Shown here: positions 35,414 through 48,433 of the stretch, piece by piece
Layout of the letters: each line of letters begins with the position of its first letter
How positions within the stretch are numbered: position 1 is the first letter of the stretch
Assembly (NCBI RefSeq): GCF_907165205.1
Contig: NC_058191.1
Span: 43,804,943-43,868,942, forward strand
Length of the DNA stretch: 64,000 nucleotides
Direction: 5' to 3'
DNA from: Coccinella septempunctata
Taxonomy: Eukaryota; Arthropoda; Insecta; Coleoptera; Coccinellidae
Notes under the pieces: generated by a model
The model's database searches: none
What the model was told of the DNA's origin: nothing
The model's input: only the letters and a program-made list of their open reading frames with translations
Translations under genes and position numbers: made by a program

Positions 35414-38400
35414 TTTATTACTTTTGTATTTCGTGGTAAAGTGTAAATTTCAACTATTCAAAAGAGAAAAAACAGACTTTGCCTGCACCCCGCGATCTCG
35501 ATTGGGTATGTGGTGTTTTCACTTCAGGTATTTCATTTTTCTCTCTGATATTCCTCATGAAATTTCAAGAAGAGTACTCAATTCAGTAGAAAATTGGAAT
35601 ACCAACAGCTACCTACCACTCAAGCCTCTCCGATCGCAACAGAATTAAACTAACATGAACCGGCAGCATGTTCTTGTAATGGATATCGATGGACCAGCAG
35701 TAGCATCCGATCCGACTGTGGCCGTCCGTATGCATATTTGATTAAGTACGCCATTTTAACGGTAGGTGATTAGTCCCGTTACATAGTTAATGTTATCAGT
35801 GGATTCCAGATTAGCCGCGGCACAGTCGATAATTGAATTTAATTTTAAACAATGGCGTTGCGCTTTCATCCGCCCTATCTGAATGTTTCCTGAAAAATTG
35901 ATAGGAATGCTACGGGATGGGATTCGAACAAAATGTCCGAGCACCAACGGTTCAATTCCCGACTGTATTAATATACCGATACGGTTGTTTTTACCTGTTT
36001 ATTGTCTCTTATATAGATATAATTCAGCGCAGAGTATGAGCGTTACAGTTGACTACATAGCAGTTGGTACATTTATTGTACTAAAGATTTCAAATACAAC
36101 ATACATTGATATTGCAGGCCATGCATGCACGAATAACATTTGAGAGATTCGTTATTTTTTCTATGTTGTATGTACGTTCTTCTTCAGCATAAAGAGAGAA
36201 ACTTCTCTCTGATGGTTATATTCTCAAATATCCTTGACCGAATCTGTGAAATTTCTGCTGCTTCGAATGGAATATTTCTGTTATATCCAACAAATCTTTT
36301 TTTTTCAATCAACTCACAAACACCCAACAGCTTACGACTAATTATAAAATTGGATTTGACTGAACTTAGACTGCTCATATGTCGTATTTCATTTCCCACC
36401 CATCAGAAACACAGCCCCAAATCTTATCGATACCAGAATGCAATAATTCAGTACAAACGGTGAATAAATTATTCTAACCTTGTAGTAATAGATTATTATA
36501 CGTAACGTGACCCAGAGCAATTTCGAAAATTAATTAAAGTGATTGTTATCGTGAGGTAGCGCTGCCCTAACTGTTAAAATTATTTATATTTTCATGTTCC
36601 ACATTTGACAGGTATTAATCGGAAAATTCACTGGTTCTCAACATTTTTTTCGAATCCAGAAATACATTCGTTTAAATTTTGAAATCATCCCAAATTGGAC
36701 TTCTTCATGAATCCATCGATATTGTTATGAGCTATTCGATTTTATTGGTTAAACATCACATTTTGATAATCATGAAAATTGTCTAATCCACCTCAGGAAT
36801 ATAAAAATACCGATAATTGCCAATATCGCTCGTATAACATAAATTTGAGGTAATTTCATCTTCAAATTAAGGAAACTTATCGAGAGATATACAAGATCTT
36901 CGTTAATTTAAAACTACCCTCCCTTCGTATTAGAAACTTGTGAAATTGAAGTAACCGAACCGCATTTCGCTCCAAAGCAAAAAAAATTGCATGAGCAGGC
37001 ACAATCCTCAAAATTGAATTAATCCAGGTCAGGAACCCTGGAACTTAATATTCGCAGGTATAAAAGAGTTGGACGGCATCTACAAAATAATGAAGTAATT
37101 ACAGGGCGAAAAGCTCCCAAAATTATCGAAGAATTTTTCCTTTCTTTTCCCATTCTTTTTATAATTGAAATGTAAAACTCATTTTCGAATCTTTGTGATC
37201 CGTATTCTCTTTCATCTTCTCGAGTCGAGGAAAAATTTGAGCACATTTTTTCCCAAATTCTACCAGTCCTCGTCACTCCGGCTAATCTGAATTAGAATGA
37301 GTAAATGAATAAATTTACAAAGCGTAATTTCGGAGGTATATCCACTTAATGCAAGATGAATCCTTAACTTATAGCTATATTACTTCAATCGGTACTTTCC
37401 TCTTGTCAAATGACCGTAGTACATATTCTTTAGATAAGATATTGCAGCGAAAAAATTCATTCAATGAGAAGGTAGTTAGTAGCTGTAGCTAAACAACATG
37501 GCAGCATGACTTAGCTGGTGTCACTTTGTGATACATCTGATCTCTTGTGTAAATCTTCATTTTTCCCAATTTAAAGTTGATCTTTTGACTTCATCATGTA
37601 TAGTCACGTCTATTCCCCTTCCCAAAAGAGGTACTTTATTATCAACCCCACGACAGGTAATGCCAAATGAGCAATTAACAACTGTAACATTTTACACCCC
37701 CAAAGAAGATCCACTACACATGTCAGGACGGCAACATGAGCCTCGGCAATAACCCACTGCGTGACATATGTGTTTTCCGGCCAAGATTTGTGCGTGGACT
37801 TCACGACACACGACACAGGATTTCTCCACAAATAATGGCCCGTGAAATATGACTACAATTTTTTCCAATGTGTAGGGTCCCCTCTTTTTTTAATTAAATT
37901 TATTTGTCTACGACGCCGAGCTGGTATGGTTTCGCCCATAATTGGGACCATAACTTTAATGGAAAACATCGAGGGGGAATTCGTTTCGATTTGATTTATT
38001 CCCGACAGGAATTCTTTGATGTTCGGTCTGTTTGCGATGACGCGGGCATTTTTCATTATGCCATTAATTTGTGGGTGTTACAGTTTCAGGTTTCATGATC
38101 ACCTAACTAAAGGATTGAAGTTTATTTTCGCACCCAGAATTAAGTCACTTTTAAAGCCATGGAGAATTTAATATGGATACGTATCATAATTATGAATTGG
38201 AGGAACGGTAATTTCAGAAATATCTATCTGAGAATGTATAGAAAGATTTTCTTCAATAAAAACAGCCCTCTCACGCCATCTACTCCGTCTAAAGCGGCCT
38301 TTTCCTCACAATGAATTCAATTCCCAGTCGCGAAGACGCTTTTACAGCCGATCTGAAATGAAACTGAACACATCCGTCGTGCCTCACTGACTCGCAGGCC

Positions 38401-39929
38401 CATAACAGTTTCATAAAAGGCAGTTTGGTCTCCTTTTTTGCACGGATACATTCGACAAATTGAGGAAGAACAATCGTTTGGGGAAGCACCTCTGTTTTAC
38501 GACGTTTCATGCCTCAATTATGGGTATCTGGAGCCTAAAAATGTGCATTTGGCGACGTCTCCAATGCCTAACATTGAAGAAATGATTCGGTTTTATGGAT
38601 TGTCACTTCGGCGGGCTGAACTGTTTTATTTTTACAGGATCAGCGACCTTTCTCATAGTTCTACTTGATATTTTCATGAACGAATCCCTGATATTTTTTG
38701 TTTGTATTGCTCACAAGTTGAAGGATGTTATATGAAGGTGTTGGTTCTTCCATGCGGCCAAACAAAATAGAGAAATCTCTATTTTTGTAGCAAAATCTTC
38801 AGTGGGTACATGAAGAGTCTCCTCTTTCCGTAACTTAAGCTTACATGGAAATAATATGTTTATCGTATCTTGAATATCTTGCTTGGGTGCAGGAAGATTC
38901 CTCTCTTTGGTCGAAGTCTAGATCTCATCTACAACAACTACAATACAACATTTTTTTTCAAATTTCTTGTAGAACAATAATTTATCGTTTTAATTCCACA
39001 CCTATTTTGGATGATCTCTTGAAAGAGAAGGAGTTGGAAACAGAGGGAAATGGTAGGTACAGTCATCGTATGAAAACGAGTAGGTCTTCCCTTAGTCAGG
39101 AATAGTATGGAATTTTCCTGTTTGCTCAACATCAACAACTCATAACAACAAAGAGGACGGCAGGATGCAACGACAGCAGCGTCAGGAATTTCCAATGAAA
39201 CCGTTGGAGCATCAAACATGCACCGCTTTCACGAATTTCCGGAAAATGCACCTCGTCAGGTGGGGACATAATTAAATCTCGAATGATCGGGCTCTATGAA
39301 ACGACAGTGGCGTACTAACATAATAGGCGGACATTTCTAACGAGCGCTATTGGCATCAGTATTCGGGATGTTCCTTAATGAATTATTTGGAGCATAAAAT
39401 CGGACTAGTTTTGATAACAATATGTATTATATTTGTTAATTTGGCAATTTTCTTCTCGGTCCGAAGCTGTAATTTATTTCTTGAAAAATTGTATCAACGA
39501 ATTACTTCGTTTCTTGCTTTTTTCGTTACCTAGCCCTAGGTTATCGATTTGAAAGGATTGAAAAGTGGAAAATGAATCATTCGGTTGAGAATCATGTGAT
39601 AATTGATATATCAAAAGTATTTTCTTTTAAAAAATTTTACTCTTCGCATTTTTTAATTTTCAATTTAATCTCAAAACTAATAAATAACTAGAAAAGTAAC
39701 AAAAATATGATACCTATATGAAGGAATGACATTGTTTTATATAGGTGTAGTTCTCAGTCTTTCGTGAATGATATCTGATTAACGATCTATGAAAGAATTC
39801 TAGACAAATGCGAGTGAATAGGATTTTCAGCTCCTGAAGACTACGTCTTGGAACATAAAATGTTTATAGTTCAGCTAGTCGCATCAACCAACACTTTCGA
39901 TATTATACTCAATTTGTGTTCGCAATTTT

Positions 39930-39960
39930 CAGACCGATAATTTTTATGTTTCAGGTGAGT
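39930..39960 (+). promoter_or_regulatory. Recursive splice site candidate (CAG|GTGAGT)
   Basis: The sequence TTTTTATGTTTCAG ends at 39954 and is followed without a gap by GTGAGT (39955-39960). A full 3' splice site abutting a consensus 5' splice site is the signature of recursive (ratchet) splicing in long insect introns. A second GTGAGT follows 25 nt later at 39980, which would define an RS-exon. It lies in the >37-kb intron on the same strand as the flanking candidate exons. Confidence 0.5.
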
Positions 39961-39979
39961 TGCCGTCACTGCAGGACTG
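39955..39979 (+). other. 25-nt RS-exon or alternative micro-exon candidate
   Basis: The segment lies between the acceptor at 39954 and the donor GTGAGT at 39980. Entered in phase 1, as from the exon at 22498, it reads GELPSLQD and leaves in phase 2, the same phases as the 64-nt exon at 26739. Entered in phase 2, after the 26739 exon, it gives TGA at once. It is therefore either mutually exclusive with that exon or a non-productive recursive-splicing exon. Its length alone cannot decide. Confidence 0.3.
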
Positions 39980-42900
39980 GTGAGTTTCTCAATAAAATTT
40001 GTCGTTCACAATTCATGTAATAGTGCTCCGAGAAAATATTTGTGCTTCAGAATGTGAGTACTTCATATAGTTAATAATTTCTAAGGATACTTCACGGCTG
40101 CTCCTCATTTCAACCTTCATCAGCAAGTTTCAATATTTTTTATTAAATTAAAAAAAATGAGAAGGTTTACGGAAAAAATGTTTTTACTTCAAAATTCATC
40201 AGCCTTATGCAACATTCGCAAAGTTTAACGTTTTCATATTAAATTTCGTCCTTCCTCAGACTCTCACAGTCGAGCCAACCGAAGAATATCATCAATCGGC
40301 GTCCCTAATTCGCCTGACAATCGCTTTTACTCCAAACCCTTAGCGGATATGGCTCACAAGAATAACACTGCAGATTTAGATAAATTTTAAAAGTTCCTTC
40401 TTACTTTTCCGTTAGCTCAGCACGGTAAAAGCACAGCAATTTTATACTGTGGAAACAATTTTATCATTATTATGAGAAAACTGCAGAATACGCACGAAGT
40501 ATAGTTGGCAGAAGTCTTATAGTGATTAGATTGGAAGTTTGTAGAATATCTGAAAATTGGTATCCATTTTCTGTATTCATAGAACATTTATGTGTTTCAT
40601 TGATTGATTCCAACCTCTATCACCATGATTACTACGTTACTGAATTTCTGGAAATCACTATCCTGAAAATTTCGAGTTGATTGAGAAAAACATTTTTCGT
40701 TTGTTTTTTTCGGCCCCATGAAACAGATTGTATGAAGACTTTATGGCACAGCTTTGTCATCTGACTCAAATAAGCCAATAAAAGGTCTAATGCTGTTTCA
40801 TTAGTACTTTAATGGCCCAACATGGTTTAGGTATAATACTAAAATATTAACCGTTTTACGATTGTAGCTGTTACAAGGTCTGCTCTCTCCCTATCATTCA
40901 CTACCCTTCCTCGTCGTAAATCGCAAATGTGCAATATACGGCGTTGCAGAGAGAAGAATGGGCGTTAGACACCCTCGCTAAAGTCACTTAAAGGCTAAGG
41001 GAGTTGAGTTCTTTTCTAATTGTGGTGGTTTTGATTATGCAAATTCCTCCGACTAGACTAATCTGAAACGAATTTGGCACTAATGAGTATGCTTAGTGCT
41101 CATATAGTACCATTTAAGATCATCTACTTTATGATCTCCATTTCTCAGAGTGCAACTTGACAATGGATCAAGTAAGTAAATAAACAACAAACATTCCAAG
41201 AATGCTTTCCATTCTCCATGAAATCGCTGAAAAAATGAATTGATATGTATTCAGTATTTTAATCCACATCTGCAAGTGTAAGAAAGTAAGAGAATCAATT
41301 TGCCATATTTCTTGCTACCAAATTCAACCATTTTATACCTCATTATTGCTCGATACGAAGAATTCGTTTATCATTCTCCCATAAAATAGAGTCAAACTTG
41401 GGATTGGTTGAAGGCAGCGAGTATATAGCACCTCGAAACATCAACCGATTTACGATAGACGTTTTATGGATACAATTAGGATTTCATGAGCAATGCCTGC
41501 TTCCATTAAATTGCTACCTAACCTGAGGAAGCGAAATAACAGGTAAATGCGGTTGACTCAATTAAATCTGTTAATATCTAGAATCGAATCGCGAGAATAT
41601 GAAAGGAAGTTGATTCGGATATCAGAAATAAAAATCGATCAATATGAATGTTGTTTAACTTGTTTCCATACACTTACGAGTATCGATAAAATCATAATGA
41701 AAAGTATATGGTATCATTTAATTGCTTTCACAAATATATTTCTTCGGCGATTAACTCATATTCAGAAAATTTGTTCAAGAAATCTCGCCTGTCCTAACAT
41801 AAACTCATCAAAAGGTTGGAATTCTCAAAAAACAACTAGGTAAGCCGAAAAATTCTGCTTTTTTCGAATATAAATTGAAACAAATAATATCTTCAACTTC
41901 GTCATTCTGAAAGTTTAGGATAGGTGATTTATTTTGGGAAAAAGCTTTACTTTGATCAGTTCTATCTTCTGTCAACAAGAAAGCCTCACCTTGAATGAAC
42001 ACACCCTGCATGTATACCTATGCCTCATAGTATCAGCTCACTTCTTAAGATTTCAAACAGCCGCGAATTCAATTGTTGACGGAATTAATTTCAGAATTAT
42101 TCATATCTGATGTGTATATCCTGAGTCAACCTGGAGTCTTTCCTAATGTGAATAAATTCAATCATTTCTATCATACACTCAAGTGCATTTGATTAAAAAA
42201 TGATTCCAGCTGTATACAATCCATCTCTATAAATTCTTTATAACACTTCTCCTGCAAAACCTCATCGAAGATTGCTTTTCTACTTCACTGGCATAAATCC
42301 AAGTATACTTTGACCACAATGTGAAACACCGCAATTTATTTGATGTCAAGATTCTGTCGTTCTAGATTTAACAACCCATCATTATGACGATCATAAACCC
42401 GAATTCTGCCTGCCATTGGCCGACGGCAACAAGTGAAGTACCTGAAATAATTTTATATCGCCCACTTTCATTAAAAGTGATTAGACTTTCATGGGAAATG
42501 TTGAGTTCTATCGGGTTATAAATGGAGTTGAATAATTCGCAGGGTAGTCGGGAGCCTCTGGCAGGATTTGTTTCATCGTTAAACTCCCTTCTATAGTCAA
42601 ATTTATTAGTTTGTTTACATTATCAGAGTTTCGACAGAGGCTGTGGTTTTCATGATAAATACAAAGGAAACTGATTAAGTCCTATTAAAAAATGAACTCA
42701 CAATAATGTTTGATGTTACTCTATGCATATTTATCTGAACTGAAATTGTAGGTGAATATATTCTATATTAATTATTGGTATTCTTTTGAAATTGAAGATG
42801 TTGAAATTAATTACTTTATTCGAAAGGCTTCTCGTTGTTTTTCTTTACAAGCCCATCTACTTAAACCCTCAAGATATTCTACATTTATTATATCACGTTC

Positions 42901-45002
42901 AATATTTAAATTCAGTATCCGAGTAGTTGATTCTAACTTTTGTTGCCCTCATATATTGATACAGCTATTGTCAGTTTCAACGACAGCTGATTTAAAGATT
43001 TATAAACCATGATTCATTCAACGACAGTTGTACAAGGCATAATCGATTGGGTAACAAACTTAATAACAATAAAATAACGAAAGAAGTCCGTCTGTGCAAA
43101 GGCATGAGGGAGAGAGAATGATTTATGTCGCGTACATAATGCAAAAATAGGGTTTACCGGGCTTTATTATACAGTGAGTGTAGATATTATTGGCCCCCTG
43201 ATTTTCGACAATATGCTCTCTCTTCGGACCGGGTATTCGCGAACAATGTATCGATCAAAGGAGATTCAGAATGAGGGTGATCATCTGAAAAAATATTTTC
43301 GAGTACTCGTGAACGGTTCGTGGGATCCGCACAAAAGTCCTAGTGATATAAAAGGGAAATCCTATCGTGATGTGCAAGCTCTGCTTATCCAGAACTCGAA
43401 GGATTATGCGTACTCGAAACTATTTAATCCTCAAATCAAATACTCTTCGATTCCTAATGAGATTTTTTAAGATATGAATACTGGAAGAATAATGGAATCG
43501 AAATTATACTCAGCCTACTATTTTCATTAAGCACTATCTGAAAGACTTTCAGGATTCTGATGTGTTTACAGCCGATGTAAAGCTGGTTTAAAAAGTGAAG
43601 TAAAATACGAAACTTTCCGTTATATTTTTCCCTTATCGTTCATCAACACTAAAAGTGTTGAAAATTCCCACCGACCGACAAACGTTAAGTCTTGTATCGA
43701 TTTGCGCAATCTTCCAGCCAAAATTGCCGATAATCCACCATGTGCGAGGCATAAATTCCAATTACTAATATCGAAGGCGGCGGGATAGCAAGACCCTCTC
43801 GAATCGTCTGACAATGGAGCCCGGGACTTGTGGGAATTATCCTGGAAGTGCCACTGTGGAAACTTTGTTCGGAATATATAAACGAAATTATTGTTAAACA
43901 ATTCCCGCCGGAAATTATGCCGAATCACTTCCATTGCCTGCAATAGAAACTATTGTTGAATATAGCTGCAGTGCCTGGTGGAAAATTGGAACCGATCTGT
44001 AGATATACTTACATATTCTATTTTCTCTTTTTATATACTTTCAGAAAGTTCGTAAATGAATGGATATGTTTATAAGTAATGGTTTTATTCCCAGTTGCTG
44101 TGCTTTGGGACTTACCAAAGTGTTTTAGCTTGAAATTCCCAACTACGAACGAATTTAATTCAGTAATATGAATATCTAGCTAATGAGTTTGATCTGATTC
44201 TAGTCCTCCCAAACTTTCTTCTCAAGAACCTGCTCAGTATGACAGTAGTGTTCATCAAATATTGGAAACATGAACTTGCTTAAATTCTCACATCAAAGTC
44301 TTCAATGAGCAAAATTTCCATATCAAACTCAAGATTGGAACATATACATTTTTGCATTCCCACAACATTACGGAACCATTCCTAAAAACCCAATAATCCG
44401 AATCTGGCTTTCCCGCTTGTGCTCGAATCGAAGAACTGCCTCGAATATGAGAAAACTTAACCCTGCGTGGTATGCGGCTTTCTTTCGTTTCGCATATCTA
44501 GTAGTATTCAATAAACCCAAAATTAAATTTCCCGTGGCAAAAAGATGATAACATGCCCTACGATATACACTTTAATAATACAGAAATATTTTGTTGAATT
44601 GGAGCCAAGATTATTTCACGAGAAGAAGCAATATCATAAAGGAGAGTAATGAATCTAATTTTGACTCATGATTTTTTTCATGTCTGTGAAAACTTGTATT
44701 TATCATAAAAGTTTGAATATTGGTAGTTCGCTTTTTCTAAAGCAAAACAGCACATCCGTTGGATAACTGACATACAGGTATGCATGTTAGTGTCAGCTCG
44801 TAAAACTCGACTAATCGCACTTTAAACAGGCAAGGATGGTTCTCCAGAAAAGGGATTAAGGGATCCTTTCAATTGGTACATTGTTGATGAATGATTCTAT
44901 TAGCTCCCATCTGAAGACGACAGCGAGTATTCTCTAATCCCCTGCATCTTACCTGGCCTTTAATATTTAGCCTGCATATTCGGTTAGACAGAAGCACGTT
45001 TA

Positions 45003-45300
45003 ATGCAACCACTCGTGAGGCTAATCCAAAGACCTTCCCCTCAATGGCTTCAGCACTCGATTCTGGTCCCTTGTGCTGTAAAGAGGCTTAAGATACTCCC
45101 CGAGTTCTCCAAAACGAGGTTAACATTGTTGGAGCTGTCTAGGACAGATGCCGCACCGGCTGCTTCTTTGTCTTTAAGCCTCGTCATGTTAATCGCGCCG
45201 CGTATTGTCAGCGTCCGCAGAGGCATAAGAAGTTGTTGAGATACCGTCCGCGTGTGACGCTTTGAGGGCGTCCTTACCTTACCTAAATGAATTTATGATT
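45003..45300. other. GC-richer island of unknown origin, open on both strands
   Basis: The segment is visibly richer in GC and CpG than its flanks. On the plus strand 45003-45239 is open. On the minus strand a frame is open from about 45303 to a TGA at 45049-45047 and includes ATNMTRLKDKEA-like polar stretches (INMTRLKDKEAAG, VLDSSNNVNLVLENSG). I recognise neither product. It may be a transposable-element fragment or a degraded gene piece; nothing identifies the family. Confidence 0.35.
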
Positions 45301-48300
45301 TTCCTTTATGAAAAACCTCGCTTCCCAGATGGAATTTTCGTTGCTGCCGGAGACAAGACTGCCGGAAAATCGAGTGGACTATCAGAATACCTCGAGTTCC
45401 CTTTTGAGTCTCAGGTACTAGCGAGCTAGATCGGAATTTATCCGCTCCGTAATTGAACCTTTGCAAGCACAAAGGGCCACCGAATTCGGTTTAATTCCGA
45501 TTTTAATCAATGCAGAAAGGTTTTATTCAATTACGGACCATAATTTACGTAATTTGTACCGCGCAATCGAATCTTGCACGCAACCACAAATGAATATCTG
45601 AATGAAGGTTTGATTCGGAACGAAGACCAAGATTAATTTTCTGCCCGCAAATGGAATTGGCACTAATTGAGGTAGTGTTTGGGAAAAAAGTGTACACTTT
45701 GTTCGATCATCAGAAACGATAATGATGATTTATCTTGCATTCGATTTGGGGTGAAATATTTCACGAACAAGGGGTTTTCAACGAGAGCTACGCATTTTTC
45801 TTGGATCTTTCTATGAGTTTTCTTCTCCAAAATTGTCACGCTTGACATATGAACATTTAAGACATAAAATAATTCCGAGTTCCACTATTTTTCACCTCTT
45901 TCGACGCTTCTGGATAAAGAAACCTCCCCTATCGAAAAAATAAATCAGAGACCAAAATTTCCATATGGAAATATTCCAATTAAAATCAAAGCTCCAAAGT
46001 TCATCTCCAACTTCATAGTGAATTCATGAACTTAATCTGTGAAGGGAGAACTCGAGATAAAGAAAACAAACTTCAAAGAATATTCTATTAAAATATTGCA
46101 CTACATTATGCACCCTTCATTTGTTCCGTCTTTCCCCCTGGTGGATACTTTATTTACCTATGCCTGTATTGTCAATTTCAATGTTTGCACTGTATCCGTT
46201 CTTTCGGCATAGGTAGTAGCAGCATGAATAAACCGAGCTGGGTATAAATCAATGAGCACAACAATATGGCACCCATCTTTGGTAATCCGGACATTGGGAT
46301 GCCGAAGCCGATGTTTGTTTAATACAGGCCTACATCGAGAGGATGAGGAACTATTATAGTTTCAGTTCCAAAGTTAACAAAGGTCCAGGGGATGCAATTA
46401 GAACGTGATAGTCTCGGATTTCACATCGACAACAATCGCTGCAATGCATTTCAGCTGACAGTTGGTTTTTTAGTTTTTCGAGGAAGGGGAAGTTGACCTT
46501 TTTCATTCACTGTTTGCAATGTTTGACAGGACAATGTCATCGCTAGATGACCAACCCTTTCCGACTACACACAGCTGTCCATTAATTCTGGTAACACAAT
46601 ATCCCTATTCAATTTTTCTCGTTAAAAATGATTGAGTGTATTTCTTTCAACGGAGTATTATATTTTTCGAATATTTATGAAGAATATTCGATGAATTGAT
46701 CAATTGATTAAGCCAAATGAAAAACTATAAATGCATTCAAGACCAACTTCCATTTTCAATTTATGTGTCCTGTGTAACACAATCATTCTTGCTCAGCCAA
46801 ACCTACCTTGGGATGAACGATATAGATATGGAAGATTGGATGCATAATGGCATAATGTAAGCTCGATTTTTTATTCTTCAATTCTGAAACACTCGAAATG
46901 TACTATGTGAAGCAAATCGACCTATTTGCTTGTTTGAGTTAAATTGCTTAAGTTTAATGAATCAAATTATCTCATCTCAGTAACAAGTCTGAGACATTTG
47001 GGTTGGAACACTTGAGTAAAAAAGCACTTGTTGATATCTCTTCTCCGCCCGCATAAATCGATGGCTTTAATTCACACATCATTTACTTTTGGAAAGTATC
47101 ATCTATCAAGCCCCCATCCTCCCATTTTCTCGAAGATACTTCACTAGCTGCGTATCAAGTTACCCACCACCACTTCTTCTTCTTGGACCTGCATCGCACT
47201 CGACCTCTTCCATTATTTTCCTCTCCACGTGTTTGTTTTCATGAACTCTCGAATGTACCCTCGTGTTGAATTGTTATAATTTCGTGAAATCTACCTCGAA
47301 GAATTTCATTGTGTCAGTCATGAAAGGTCTGGAGTGAGGTTTAGAGTTTCTTGTGTGCTGTAGATACGAGTACCTACCCCACTGTTGAGATCAGTAATGT
47401 TACCTTCCCAACGCTTCTTCTTTGTGGTCGACAAAGATGGGTCATTCATGTGAAGTGGTTTCATGAAATGGATAAAATGTCTTCATTAACCTTGAATTAT
47501 ATAGCACCGAAACCAATGCATGATATATTTACACATTGAAGAATTTATTCGAGTGTATAAAGAATTTGACTGAAAACAGCTTTATAAGACTAGAGTTTTC
47601 ATCGAAAATTCAATAATATAAATATTTTTTCAACGATAACAGCAAAATGGCGAAATTATATTCAACTTTTTTTATTCAATATTAACTTTCAAATGCTGTT
47701 AAAGGTGAACTGTCAAAATATAAATGTATTTCTAAGTAGAGTAAATTTGAAAGATGAAAAAAAATTACTTTAGGCCTGTCGCGAGGCCATTTTCCGATAC
47801 CATTGAGAAACTGTTGATGGTTGTTGTACTGACCCAGCCAGTTTTAACAAATAAGATCAAGTCAAGATATAGTACTCGACTCATTTCATGCATCATATTC
47901 AGCCATATCTAATCTATAACAGAACATTAAATCCTTTTATATGGAGCGGAATAACTGTTTTTTTCCTTTCCCCTCCATGAAATGAAACAACCAAAAATAT
48001 TAATTTTATCCGTAACCCCGAACACGTGATTACGATCCTCGGCTAGCCCGTTTCTGAACGTCATCCCCGAAACTGCCACCCTCATCATAACAGTGGAAAC
48101 ACCCCCGAAATTACTACCTTCCATCGAAGCCGACCTTCTAGCGTGAATATACTACATTCAAAACAAACACGTATTTTTATGTCTCATATCTTCTCATCTC
48201 CTCTTTAATTCCGATATTTTTAATTTGTATTCTGCCCTTGCTGTATAATTTCGCAGAGTCCTTAGTAACATGCTACGCGCTGAAATGATTAAGGGAGATA

Positions 48301-48370
48301 TGTAAGGCCAAATTGCTGCGTTTATGGATACTGCTTCGTATTGTTCGTAAATCTTTCTCTTTTATTCAGC

Positions 48371-48433
48371 TTGCCTCTGTTTCTTTTCTTTGTTCAGGTA
48401 ACATTTAGAAACGGAAAGATAGGAGATAAGAAG
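48371..48433 (+). promoter_or_regulatory. Strong 3' splice site abutting GTAACA, with 36-nt exon-like segment
   Basis: A long pyrimidine tract (CTCTGTTTCTTTTCTTTG) precedes TTCAG ending at 48397, followed directly by GTAACA and, 36 nt later, by the donor AAG|GTAAAT at 48434. Entered in phase 0 the segment reads VTFRNGKIGDKK; phases 1 and 2 meet stops. The phase does not fit the gene model, so a weak recursive site or poison exon is likelier than a coding cassette. Confidence 0.25.

Noticed and set aside
35911..35976. tRNA gene or tRNA-derived SINE head (GATTCGAAC and GGTTCAATTCC motifs)
   Set aside because: Both motifs resemble a T-arm box B, one on each strand, but no acceptor stem, D-arm or box A fits at the required distance. 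The pair is better read as an imperfect palindrome.
48398..48433. 36-nt coding cassette (VTFRNGKIGDKK)
   Set aside because: It is open only in phase 0, while the candidate exons upstream exit in phase 1 or 2, which both give stops in it.
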